Assembly (NCBI GenBank): GCA_963932465.1 | Contig: OZ010793.1 | Location: forward strand, 369,176,459 to 369,240,458 | DNA: 64,000 nt | Origin: Maratus speciosus | Lineage: Eukaryota > Arthropoda > Arachnida > Araneae > Salticidae | Reading direction: 5' to 3' | Part shown: positions 35,272 through 45,859 of the stretch, piece after piece | Layout: the number at the start of each line of letters is the position of its first letter | Numbering within the stretch: position 1 is the stretch's first letter | Made by a program: the position numbers and the translations under genes | The notes under the pieces: generated by a model | What the model saw: only the letters and a program-made list of their open reading frames with translations | What the model was told of the DNA's origin: nothing | The model's database searches: none

Positions 35272-35303
35272 GACATGTTCGACTCACCCCGAGTCATTTT
35301 CAA
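35272..35303 (-). ncRNA. Decayed hammerhead-like motif (PLE-B left arm)
   Basis: Minus strand: TTGAAAA, then GACTC/GAGTC as stem II around GGGGT, then CGAACATGTC. Core differs from CTGANGA at the first C and the second G, and GAAAC has lost one A. Not expected to cleave. Confidence 0.4.
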
Positions 35304-35398
35304 AAGCAAATGAATAAAGCTATTCTAAATTTGCTCGGTCTATGGCACGCCATCATTCAGTTTTCCACGCATTCTTTCATATTAAGCAAGTTACATTT

Positions 35399-35539
35399 TT
35401 ATTTTATGGATGTTTGTTTTATTTTATTTTCATACTCATTAAGTAGCTCGAGCCATATTTTTGGTAAGTGAAATAATGCTGCATCGTTACATATTGAGTT
35501 TTTACGCGTTACTATCTCTATGGTTTCTCTTATAATAGA
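35399..35539 (-). pseudogene. Penelope-like ORF, C-terminal remnant (PLE-B)
   Basis: Minus-strand frame of about 46 codons ending in TAA at 35401-35399. It includes SIIRETIEIVTRKNSICND, LPKIWLELLNEY and a lysine-rich tail. It aligns residue by residue with the PLE-A remnant (REx(T/V)EI, (I/V)CND, IWxELL) although the DNA differs widely, so the protein pattern was under selection before insertion. Everything upstream of this tail is missing. Confidence 0.6.
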
Positions 35540-35766
35540 TGTTTAGTATAGACTGAATGGGAAAATTATTTTACTTTTATTGGAATTTACTTGGATGATT
35601 GGATGACAAAAATATGGCTCGAGCTACTCAATGAGTATGAAAATAAAATAAAATAAACATCCATATAAAATAAATGTAACGTGCTTAAAATGAAAGAATA
35701 CGTGGAAAACTGAATGATGGCGTGTCATAAACCGTGCAAATTTAGAAAAGCTTTATTTATTTGTTT

Positions 35767-35799
35767 TTGAAAATGACTCGGGGTGAGGCGAAACATGTC
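35767..35799 (+). ncRNA. Decayed hammerhead-like motif (PLE-B right arm)
   Basis: Plus strand: TTGAAAA, GACTC, GGGGT, GAGGC, GAAACATGTC. It keeps the GAAAC-AT-GTC stem III of PLE-A but shares the altered TTGAAAA core with the left arm, so the core change predates formation of the inverted arms. Confidence 0.4.
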
Positions 35800-36001
35800 A
35801 ACAGTCAAAATAAACGTATTTTTACAGGTTGTAAAGTTTTAATCCACACCAATTAGCGATTGAAATTAATATATTATTACAAGGTGTTACTTGCTATAGA
35901 CTTTCAATGTTATTTTTCATTTCCGATGAACAACAAGGTTGTATTTTGTTTTCTTTTAATAACCCTGTAAAGTTGGGATATTCATTCATATACACCCTGT
36001 A

Positions 36002-36892
36002 TATACACGTAATTGAAAAAATTGCTTGCATATATAAAACAGTGAATAGGTTGCCAGAAAATATGCATGAAAATTTCTTTCCTGTTTCAAGTCAATTTTC
36101 TCTATCTCGCCAAGGCCCCTATACTGTAAAATAACCAATATGTCTACGATATATTAATAGAAATGCTATTCAAATAGCACTTGTATTAACTATTATTGCA
36201 CACAAAATCTAAAATTACACGCAGCTAAAAAGGTTACCTTAAATTTAGTGTAATGGAGAATGTAAATTGGTATTAAATATTTTTTAAACATTTATCAATG
36301 CTGATTGGCTTTATTGAGATAATTTAATGAAAATATATTATTGTATTTTAGTACGTGACAGGACATCTTAAGAACATTTGACCTTGCTGATGGGGAAGTG
36401 TAATCAAGGACGATGATGGGCAGATATAAGGAGGATATGCCCTTAAGGAAGGGTGGAGGAAAATATTTTTATTTTATTATACGATCTCATCTGCCCTTTT
36501 TCGTCACGCTCCAAATTTTCTCAACATCATAGGATTTTAGGTAAAATGCAATGCCTAACATTAACTTAAAGAAAGAGCTTTTCTGTCGATTCGACAATAA
36601 ACAGAGGAAAATCTATTAGAAAAGAAAAGGTTCGATAGATTCATTAAATGTTTTTCTTATAAAATCTTGTGCAATTTACTGCTGTTAAAAAACTGCTTTA
36701 TTGACTGTTGGATTTATTCACAGTTACTAATTTTAAATCCCTCAATTACCGGAAATATTACAAAAAATACTTTTTATATAATTTTAAAATATGCGTAATA
36801 CAGATTATTGCATCCAATCTTTTAGTAGTTTTCACATTTTAGAAATTTTATACCAGCGATTTTTAAACTGTTAGTTACCAAGGACACGTTTT
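36002..36892. other. Unassigned A+T-rich sequence
   Basis: No coding motif, TIR or RNA gene recognised. Confidence 0.4.
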
Positions 36893-37863
36893 TTACTTTT
36901 TTTCTATCTTTATAAGAAGAAAGAACTGGATTCGTGAAAATTTTCTAATTCCCGTTTTCGACGGATTTACACGTTTTACGGGGTAAAAATTCCCGAAAAA
37001 CATGGTTTTACAACATGTCTGTCTGTGAATCTGCGACTCTGTCTGTCTGTCTGCCTGCCTGTATGTATGTGACACAAATTTTGTGGGCGCTCTATCTCAA
37101 GAACTAATGAGCGGAATTTAATATAAAACTTTTGATTCAGTTAGTCCCTGACATAAACTGGTCCTGGTTACTTTTCGGTGTATATCTCCCAACAGGTGGA
37201 GGTGACGCTGCTATGCTGCATTTTCACGATTTCCGCAATAGCTGTATCTCAAGAACTAATGCACGGATTTTTATAAAACTTCAGATTCCGTTAGTCTTTG
37301 ATATAATTTGGTGCTGATTACTTTTTGATGTAAATGTACCAGAAGGTGACGCTGCTATGCTGCATTATTCATGATTATCGCAATAGCTCTATCTCAAGAA
37401 CTAATGCACGAATAATCATCAAACTTCAGATTCAGTTAGTTCATGTTATAAATTAGTGATGTTTAGTTTTTGCTGCAAATCGCCCAACAGGTGGTAGAAT
37501 GCATTTATTACGATTTCCGCAACAACTGTATCGCAAGAACTAATGCATAAATTTTCATCAAACTTCCGATTCAGAAAGTCCCTGACATAAATTGGTCCTG
37601 ATTAGTTTTTAGAGTAAACTGCCCAACAGGTGGCGCTGCTATGCAGATTTTTTTTGTACAATTTCCGCAATAGTTCAATCTCAAAAACTAATGCACGGAT
37701 TTTCATTAAAAACTTCAGATTCAGTTAGAATTTGACATAAGTTGTTGCTGATTAGATTTTGATGTAAATCAACTAACCGGTGACGCTGATATGCTTCATT
37801 TTTCAGGAAGTATTAACATGTATGATATAGAAGAAAGTTTTGTTGATTGCCACATTTATCTAG
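36893..37863 (+). mobile_element. Helentron-like element, copy 2
   Basis: Same layout as copy 1: TTACTTTTTTTCTATC start, an imperfect hairpin with AGAAGAAAG, GACGGATTTACACGTTTTA, a GTCT microsatellite (37018-37070), ~130-bp tandem units (CTCAAGAACTAATGCACGGA, AACAGGTGG), and a 3' end GATATAGAAGAAAGTTTTG followed 29 nt after AAGT by CTAG|TTTTA. Its hairpin has mismatches, so it appears older than copy 1. Confidence 0.6.
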
Positions 37864-37953
37864 TTTTATCTTGGCGGAGCACGGGGATTTAAAGCTTAAA
37901 TTACTGATGTTTTTCAGTGCATTTTAGAATTTAATTTTTAGAATAGAAAGATA

Positions 37954-38231
37954 CAGTAAAGTCTCATAACAGAATTATGAGAAACCAGGAAACTGTTCCT
38001 CTTTACAGAAATTTCTGCCTTATCAGGCATAATTGTATAGTATTACATTCAAATGAAAAACAAATTTCAAAGTAATTGCTTAAGAGGCGCAAAGTCCAAC
38101 CTAGTGAAAAATGAATAATTCTCTCTGGAATAATTTCCATGTATTAATATAGTATTACTTTCGCCGGGATTTTTAGATGTAAAACAGAATTCCCTTATAG
38201 ACAGGTTCTGTTTTTAACGTAGGTTGAACTG
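37954..38231. mobile_element. Short pogo-like MITE
   Basis: CAGTAAAGTCTCATAACAGA at the left and AGGTTGAACTG at the right, flanked by TA (37952-37953 and 38232-38233). It contains TTATAGACAGGTTCTG, the motif family found in the debris at 13.5, 17.7 and 24.9 kb. 278 bp, non-coding. Confidence 0.6.
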
Positions 38232-38233
38232 TA

Positions 38234-38548
38234 TATATACCGCATTTTTAAACAGTGTTCTTCGTTTTTCCTTTCACTTTACTCGCAAGCTTTCTTTCAG
38301 GTTCTAGATTTGAAAAAAAATAATAATAAATTAAATCCCAGACCTTCGCGGATCCCCTGAGTATGCATTAAAGACCCTTTGGTGTCCTCAGGTCACAGTT
38401 CAGTTTAAGCACCACTGTTTAATGCAATAAAGAATAGGGATGATGTCTATATGAGTCATAACCTTTTAAATAGTTAATAAACACGTTTAATTTTTAAATT
38501 ACCCATGTATACTCCCATATTAACACACATTCTTTCCTTAATTATGTA
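38234..38548. other. Unassigned sequence
   Basis: Nothing recognised between the two pogo-like elements. Confidence 0.35.
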
Positions 38549-39304
38549 GAGTAAAACCTCCCTAAAGTGACCGCGTTCTGTTCCAATAAAAACTGCTCGC
38601 TCCGAGAGGTGGTCTCTTAATGGAGGTCATGTTTAAATATAGATTTTAATTGTTGGAAAAAGGTAACAATTAATGTTACTAAAATTTATTTTTCACATTA
38701 GGAAAATTTTTTTAAATTTAAGTATTAAAACAAAAGTTAATTACTTCAGAGTTTAAAAAATGAATACATTGATATAATGCTTTGATTCTACGATTTTTTC
38801 TTTTATAACTTTTATTTCCAAGTCCTTTCGAAATTCAGTAAATAAATGCAAATTTTTTGGACGGGAACAAATAATGACGATTTCATTAATTTATCTATTT
38901 CTTTGAGAGTTTCCTGACAGAATAGGGCAGGGGAGTTTATTGATTGCCATTCTTAATTTGTCACCAGAGTTAAATTCCTTGCCTAAAAAGGCACAAAGGG
39001 GTTTAAACACTTAAAAGTTACCGGAATAAAAAAAAAATTAAACTTAGTTTAGAATTTTGATGAATAATGTGCTCTCCGGAATTATTTTTCTAATAAACCT
39101 CCTTCAAGCGACCAGGAAAAAACGGAATTTGTTTCATTTACTACAAAGAAATGGGTCGCTCATGGAGGGAGTTCAACTGGGATGGTCTCTGAATGGAGGT
39201 AAAATTAGTATTGAGCCTATGGGAATAAATTTTGTTCCATGAAAAAATGCTCGTTCAGGGAGGTGGCCGCTTAATGGAGGTGGTCGCACAGGGAGGTTTC
39301 ACTG
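38549..39304. mobile_element. pogo/Tigger-like element, copy 2 (inverted)
   Basis: GAGTAAAACCTCCCTAAAGT at the left and GGGAGGTTTCACTG at the right, with TA outside (38547-38548 and 39305-39306). It is 756 bp, against 757 bp for the 3934-4690 copy, and runs in the opposite orientation with matching internal motifs throughout. The open frame 39057-39242 inside it is a translation of TIR-like motifs. Confidence 0.75.
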
Positions 39305-39666
39305 TATATAGATATGAATCATCGTAAATTTTGAAGATTTTTCTGTATTTTGCAATTTTAATTTGTGCAATTTTTTAGAAGCAGAGTTAAAGAAGTTATG
39401 ACAGTTGTTTAGTCATAATAAAATGGTTTTATAGTGGTTTTCAATCACAGTAAAATTTACCGGGAAAAATAACCTCATTTAAACTAGAGTTTTTGTTTTT
39501 CGTAACTTCCTTTTTATTCCTGTTTTGTTTATTTTTAAAAACAAAGTAAAACTATTTAAATATATATATCTATTTTGCATGTTGTTAAAAATTGCATCCA
39601 TATTCTATGATATAATTAATATTGGATGCCAATTTTTGTAATATCTATTTAAAAAAAGGGAACAGA

Positions 39667-40585
39667 TGTGTTATTATCCCACCCTCCGCCATCTTGGATT
39701 TTTTTTGGCGAGAAAACCCCTTTCCGCCAAATAGTAAATGTCGCCAAGCACCCGTTTATACGCATGTTTGGCTCAACGAAAATAAAATGTAAATAATAAA
39801 CAAAATTCGCTAAACTGGCAATCAGTAATCCTTGTATGAGCGCTTCGCGCACATTTAACGGAAAAAAAAACATCGCCGAATTCAGCATTTCTCGCGATAT
39901 AGCATTCTCAAAATTCAGCAGTTCTCGTCTTGTAGCAATCTCAAAATGTAAAAAACTCTTAAAACAGCAAAATATACCTAAAAAACAAACTCGCTAAAGT
40001 GGCAATCAGCAATAGTTGTATGAGCGCTTCGCGCTCATTTACCGAAAAAAAAACATCGCCGAATTCAGCATTTTTCGCGATATAGCATTCTCAAAATTCA
40101 GTAGTTCTCGTTTTGTAGCAATCTCAAAATGTAAAAAACTCTTAAAGCAACAAAATATACATAAAATTATCAACATACCTTAACAGACATCTGCTTTCTT
40201 GAAACCTACAGCACAAAATATAACACCGCCGTCATTTTCCAAAATAGGCTTAATACGCATTGACACGCTATAAACAAACCTCTCGTTCATGTCAAAATTT
40301 CCTCATATTTCTTAATTACTTCAGCAACAGCGTTTAAACGGACTACAGAAACTATAGTCAATGAAATACATCCAATAAATTTAACATAAAAATAAAAAGA
40401 CAGCCATAGAACACGATATCAAAGAGCATCTGGTACAAGTGTCAAGCAACCGTCAGCAACGACAGCACGCTCTCGTAAAAAAGGAGGTTGCCATAATAAG
40501 TTACTAGACGCCAAACGCCGGGGTTTCCAGAGCGATAAAAATCGCCAAATACTCAACATCGCGGAGGGTGGGATAATAACACACC
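39667..40585. mobile_element. TIR element with GTGTTATTATCCCACCCTCC ends
   Basis: GTGTTATTATCCCACCCTCC at the left faces GGAGGGTGGGATAATAACAC at the right; the inverted match continues imperfectly for about 35 bp to GGCGA. Inside is a 183-bp direct duplication (CGCTAAACTGGCAATCAG at 39808 and its copy at 39991) with a GAGCGCTTCGCGCTC hairpin. Non-coding. I cannot identify a target duplication, so the superfamily is open. Confidence 0.6.
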
Positions 40586-42872
40586 TTAGCCAAAAAAAGT
40601 TACATTTTAATGTTTTAAGGTATTTATTTCAAATATTATTAAAAAGTCACTTTCAAATATAGGTGAAAATCTTAATATTTGTATAATAATAAGCTTTGTC
40701 AGAAGTAAATTAAAACGTATTAAAACATGTGCGCGTGGGTTTCGGAAAATATAAATTAAAAATGAAAAGGACTCAATATTGTACTAATTGTAATTGCTAA
40801 AGGGTGTAAATTAAAACTTTAAAAAGAGTAAAAATAGGTTTATTTGACTGTATTCAATATTGGGATTCAATATTGGTAAAATACTGATCACACTTTCATA
40901 AAGTATGGATCTAGTATACACAATTTTTCAGATTAAAAGTTTCGAAATTTTTAAAGAATGCAAAAACTGCACTTGATAAAATAAGAATTACATTTACATC
41001 AAAGAATTTGTTAACTTTTTCGAAAATTTTTTGGCAAATAAATTATTTTAAAAATCCCATCTGATATAATTACTAGTCATAAAACTAAAGGTATTTAGAT
41101 GAAACGAATAACTTGAAATCGATATAAAATAATCTCCATTCTGTACAGTTCTAGACATCTTATAAGACTAACCAAAATAAATTATTTGCCAATAAAATAA
41201 AACGGATATCATCTGAATAAACATGCATTAACTATAATCAAAACTATACCCAGTAAGTCTAACTACAAAACAATAAGACCTTATTAAGCCTCACTTAAAA
41301 TATCACAACGCATATGACGTAAGTCCGGACAAGAGAGGTTAGGAAATAATGCTAAAAATGCCTAATAAACTACCTCTCTTTAAAATGTGGTACTCTATCA
41401 AGCCGTTATTTTCGACTTACGAATTCGTCTTTTATTTACTTTATTATTAATATTATATATATATAGGTTTTATTTTACAAATCATAGAAAATAGAAGAAA
41501 CAAAAAATCGTGATAATGGAATTAAACGTGACTGACAGCGAACTCGTTGTAGGGAAATAACAACACCCACATCCCAAGACGCTACAGCTGCATTAGGCAT
41601 CTTACATAGTTTTTTTTTTAATTATTTTTTTTTATTTATTTTTTTATTTTTTTAAAGCAAAGAACATGTAATTAGAAAGTCAATTACTAACGAAAGCGAA
41701 AAGATAACACTACTTTGACAGACATTTTAGAAAATGTTTGTTTTATTCGCTAGATTCTTATTCCTAAATATTTTAATATTCGTATAATTTTCCATTTAAT
41801 AACAGTTTTAAAATAAATATTTTGCAGCGAAGATTTCTTGTTGGATTTTCTCTTCCAATGTTTCTTTATCATTAAGTGTATTGTAATAAAAAATTACCCG
41901 TATCATAAAGTAAACTAAAATTGAAGCTATTAAGAAGTTTCAGTTTCTTGCATATTCGAGAAGGGCATATGACTCATTTAACTGTAATAAATATGAAAAT
42001 TTGTTTGTACCTTAAACTGCTTAAAGCGGTACAATCAACGGGCCCAAGAGATGATGATTTAACCCTTTATGTACTGAATTATGAATTCATGAAAATTTTA
42101 TCTTCTAATGCATTTTTCGTGAATTGTTTAAACTACATTAGAAGATTTACATAATCATTTAATACATTTTAGAAGAACTTTAGAAGAATTGCAGGATTTA
42201 GAAGGATTAATTAAATTTGAATTTATAGGCATTTTGTGCAATATTTATAACCCCAATTAAGTCTTTTATTTTAAATATTTTTCTTAGCATTTTGTAGAAT
42301 TAGGAAATGTACAAATGTAATGTTCTTACAATAGAAATATAGAAATATCTCCGAATTGACAAATCCCCCCCCCCCCCCCCCCAACGCCAAAAAAGCTGAA
42401 AAGATGCAAACGCAAAATAAATCATCCTTTTAAGAATATTTTTGTTTTGTGTAAGTAATAATGCTTTTGGAATAAGGTAAAATAATATTTCTGTAACTCA
42501 TTCTAAACTGTATTACAACTAATCGATGTATTAAGTGAATTTTATAACAAGTTATTTTAATGGTACTTATAAGTACCGTCAGTAGATAAAGGAAAACTAG
42601 ATTATACAGTATATTCAATCAGTTTCAACGTGATAAAAAATTCTTAATAAGTATAAAAGTAAAAATAGTTTTAAAAAAAGAACCACGCTTTTATAAGCAT
42701 TCAATATTCACTTGTAAAACCAGGCCAAATCTTTTGACTGCAAGTCATGTTTTTCCCCCAAACTTTCCGTTAGAATACGTCAATTTGGCATGGACACCGA
42801 ACACGATTATGAAAAATTCACGGCTTTTATTTACGCTTAGGAGAAAGTGCAAACAAGTGAATTTATTAAAAA
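40586..42872. other. Unassigned A+T-rich sequence, 2.3 kb
   Basis: No transposase motif found. Notable items are a 72-bp PLE-B-like fragment (40782-40853), an AGAGAGGTT...ACCTCTCTT inverted pair (41332-41384), a T/A-rich tract (41608-41656) and a C-run of about 20 (42363-42382). A 77-codon frame (41921-42154) has no recognised motif. Confidence 0.4.
40782..40853 (+). mobile_element. Solo PLE-B-like end fragment with target duplication
   Basis: TAATTGCTAAAGGGTGTAAA through TTTATTTGACTGTAT matches the outer end of the PLE-B arms. TCAATATTG lies immediately at both sides (40773-40781 and 40854-40862), so this 72-bp piece seems to have inserted on its own. Confidence 0.45.
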
Positions 42873-43985
42873 TCAGTCGTTGGGGGCCACCGTAATACTT
42901 ACCCATCATGGATATACATAATATAAAATATGAAAATAAAACATGTGATACATGCTAAGCATTGTATCATGTTACTTTTATTCATAATTTAATTTACTTG
43001 GACTACCTTAAATGTAATTAATATAATCTCTTAAGCTAATATTACTTTTTGTTGCATTAAAATATCTCAATTTGTTGATTTTCTGTAAGCAAGTAAACAC
43101 TATTGGTTTACAATGGAAGTCTATGGGAATTTGGCGAAATATTAGAGATACCGCCAATTTGGTGTCACTTTTGGCGACTCATTTTGGTCGCCAGATTTGG
43201 CGATATATCGCCATGTTGGCGCCAAACCTTGCTGCCTTTGGTGACAGAACAGGGTCCCTCCTATGGGAACCCCCTTATAGGTATGGAGCTGCATTAAAAA
43301 CTTGACATTTATGATAAGCCATTATTGGCATTTAATCTTATAGTTTGGCGATATTTTTGAGTCGGCAGGATAATCGAGTAATACCGAATAGCGTAAAAGA
43401 AACATCCTTGTAAGTCGAAAAATTATAATCATATAAAGTAACAGTTTACTGTGTCGGATTAAGCGTCTCATTTCCAATTAAAATATATCTTTGAATTGAA
43501 ATTTGAATGAAATACAGGGTCATGAAAAATCGAAGAGTGTGAAAAATAGGATTACAAATATCTCGGCAACTAAGTTTCCAATCGAGCTCATTCATGATGC
43601 AAAATTTATTTATTTTTTTATTGTCTTATATACTCACTCCTTCAAATAAACAATTTCGAAAATTTTTGTATACCTTTTATCAGAACAAATGATTCGAGAG
43701 TCCGAAAAAAATAGTTCCGGATAATCGAGGTTACTGATATTCAATAGGCTTTTCCCATTGTTACTTCCTAAGTACACACCGAATTTCAAGTCTCTATCTC
43801 AATTTGTTCGAGAGATAGAGCTTTTACAGACACACACACACCCAGACGGATGGCAAAATTTTTTTTTCTAAAAATAAGTTTTTCGGAATCTCCAGTGTCT
43901 GAAACGTGTAAATCCGTCAAAAAGAATTTTCGATTTTTAAAACGATTACAAGACTTACCCTATACTACGTATGATGGGTAAGTAA
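42873..43985 (-). mobile_element. Helentron-like element, copy 3 (variant ends)
   Basis: Read on the minus strand it starts TTACTTACCCATCAT; ACTTACCC and GGGTAAGT form a perfect 8-bp hairpin. It continues TTTTTGACGGATTTACACG and a GTGT microsatellite as in copies 1 and 2. Near the 3' end is ATGATGGGTAAGTA, a perfect inverse of its own 5' end, and exactly 28 nt after AAGT begins it ends in CTGA before TTTTT. The terminal motif differs from copies 1 and 2 at several bases yet keeps all three complementarities. The interior also holds a GGCGA-rich palindromic repeat (43115-43345). Non-coding. Confidence 0.55.
43115..43345. repeat. GGCGA/TCGCC palindrome-rich dispersed repeat, copy 1
   Basis: Contains TTGGCGAAATATTAGAG, GGTCGCCAGATTTGGCGATA, ATCGCCATGTTGGCGCCAAA and related words. 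A diverged copy lies at 55100-55255. The frames 43072-43305 and 43103-43297 are translations of it. Confidence 0.55.
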
Positions 43986-43989
43986 TATA

Positions 43990-44319
43990 TAATTTTTGCT
44001 CTGATATTATTTTTTGAGATATAATAACAGGTAAGAAAAAAATGAAGATTTTTATGATTTATAAATTGATTTTTCAACGTATAATCCTGTATTAATAAAC
44101 ATTAAATTATTAATTGGTAAAAGTGTATTTTTTAAAAAATAATACACTCTTTATTTTTACTTATAATTTATTTTCGACTGTTTAGCATTTAAAATGTTTC
44201 ATTGTTTCAGTTTCACAGCCAGTTGGCCTATTTTGACGAGCGTGCATTGGCGTATCATTAAATCCATTGTTGTTTCGTCCCGTATACAGTTGTGCGAGTT
44301 ACAGAGATTTGCGATTTAT
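43990..44319. other. Unassigned sequence
   Basis: Nothing recognised. Confidence 0.35.
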
Positions 44320-44456
44320 CCCCTGTGTGAAAAATGAGAAGACCTGCAGAATGCATACCTGTTTAAATAACGCAGGGCGATTCCAAAACGTTTTGGAATC
44401 GCCCTGCATTATTTAAACCGGTGTGCATTCTGCAGGTCTTCTTCTCATTTTTCACC
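44320..44456. repeat. ~65-bp-arm perfect hairpin with adjacent hammerhead-like remnant
   Basis: GACCTGCAGAATGCATACC, GTTTAAATAACGCAGGGCG and ATTCCAAAAC are followed at once by their inverse complement, with only a handful of mismatches and no loop. The arms extend to GTGAAAAATGAGAAG. Just right of it, TTGATGA...CAAAAGCGCTC (44462-44498) looks like a decayed CTGATGA...CGAAAGC core, suggesting another Penelope-type foldback. Confidence 0.55.
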
Positions 44457-44559
44457 CCATTGATGATGAACTGGGCTTGGTCAAAAGCGCTCGGGAAGTT
44501 TTAACATCTGAATATTGGTTTTAATGTTTAAAACCTTTTAATTGTTTTTAGCATCTATT

Positions 44560-45097
44560 TTAGTAATAAAAACTGAGAATCATTTTATGTATTCATGTTT
44601 TAATTTAAAGTATTCAATGTAACTAATTAAAACTTCCTGATATTCTTAAGGTATGTTTGTAGTCTTATAAAATGAAGTACTTCAATGTAATAAAATAAAA
44701 TATATAGCAAAATTTATATAACACAATTTTCGAAAAAGAAATTAGGTGTCATATCACCATCCGTAAGATATCTTAACGTTGAATTGGCATAAGAACCTGA
44801 TTTTTGCCTGAAAATGATCAGGAAACTTTACTCTATGGAATGAATTAAGGATATAACTATCACTCAAAGGGAACTTTATTAAAAAAAACTCTCAAATTTA
44901 AAAATTTAAAACCCCCTAAAAAATACAATTTTTTTTTCATCAAAAATAATCAAAATATTAAACTATCTAAAATATATTAATTCATTCTTTAGATAATGAT
45001 GCTATACGCATTCAAACAAAATTTTAAGCCTTTCCATCAAATAGTTTTTTTAATCTTACGGATAGTCGTCAAAAATAATGTTTTGAGAAAATTCAAC
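44560..45097. other. Unassigned A+T-rich sequence
   Basis: Nothing recognised. Confidence 0.35.
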
Positions 45098-45859
45098 TTA
45101 ACCCATATTGGACCACACCTATTAAATACTTTTCAAAATTTTTAAAACTTCAATTATATCATTAATATGGTGTAATTTTAATTGGTTAGTTGATTTTTTG
45201 TTTATCATGGAAGACGGTAGTATTACGGATGACGCAGCCTTAAGCCTAAAATCGTATCGTAGAATTCGTAGATGGCGGAACTCATATATACGGCTAACTC
45301 GATTTCAAAGAAAACGCGAAAAGCCGCCTTTTAATAACTCAGCAGGTATAGGTCCTATTGTTCTGATTTTTCTAGAACAGTCTTATATCTGCAGTCTAAT
45401 CGTATACTGAAATTTTTACATTTCTACGTGCAGTATATTTTGAGATCTAAATAGCCATTTTTAAAGTGAAAGCGTTCGTACGGTATGTAAGAAGTTCCTA
45501 ATTTTAAAATCTCGAAAACGGTACTAACGATTTTTTTTTAAATTGATATATAATATAAATCTGATTAAGACGAGGTGAATAACACTTTTCTTTTTTCTGG
45601 GAAAACTCAAATTTTATTTTTAATTCACATTTTTTTTCCTCCGAAAATGATCTTATTAAAATTAATATATAATATAAATCTATTTTAGGTGAACCGAATA
45701 AGACCATGTGTGTTTCCAGGAAGACTCTTATTCGTTTTATAATAAGCATGAAAACTTGGACTATATTTTTCCACCATTTATGGGAATTTCACTGAAGCTA
45801 CGTCTATTGTATTCATGCGCTTAATTTCTTCTGATCAACGTTTAGTGCAAAATTTACGA

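Larger units (their letters stand above)
35201..35899 (-). mobile_element. PLE-B: second Penelope-like foldback
   Basis: The insertion is flanked by ACTTTTAAATGTTAT (35186-35200) and ACTTTCAATGTTAT (35900-35913), a near-perfect 14-15-bp target duplication; the left mariner arm shows the empty site. Arms at about 35217-35460 and 35605-35862 are inverted (GTGTAAATTAAAACTTTAAA, CTGAATGATGGCGTG and TGGCTCGAGCTACT in both). The loop and the adjacent arm encode the same C-terminal pattern as PLE-A on the minus strand. The arms hold hammerhead-like motifs with a decayed core. Confidence 0.7.
29377..35999. mobile_element. Foldback composite built on inverted mariner-like 3' ends
   Basis: CAGGGTGTACATG at the left and its inverse ending ACACCCTG at the right lie inside TA on both sides (29375-29376 and 36000-36001). 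The arms share GAATATCCCAACTTTACAGG, CCTTGTTGTTCATCGG and GACACAGTTATAAGTG-type sequence, once later insertions are removed. Both arms are 3' ends of one transposon family: the left reads the transposase C-terminus on the minus strand, the right on the plus strand. Later insertions are PLE-A (29456-30634), a CAGTCATT-ended element with tandem amplification (30983-35168), a Helentron-like element (32949-34038) and PLE-B (35201-35899). Confidence 0.75.

Noticed and set aside
39057..39242. 61-codon frame
   Set aside because: It lies within the inverted pogo-like element and translates its TIR-like motifs.
43072..43305. Overlapping 77- and 64-codon frames
   Set aside because: Both translate the GGCGA-rich repeat, which recurs at 55.1 kb.
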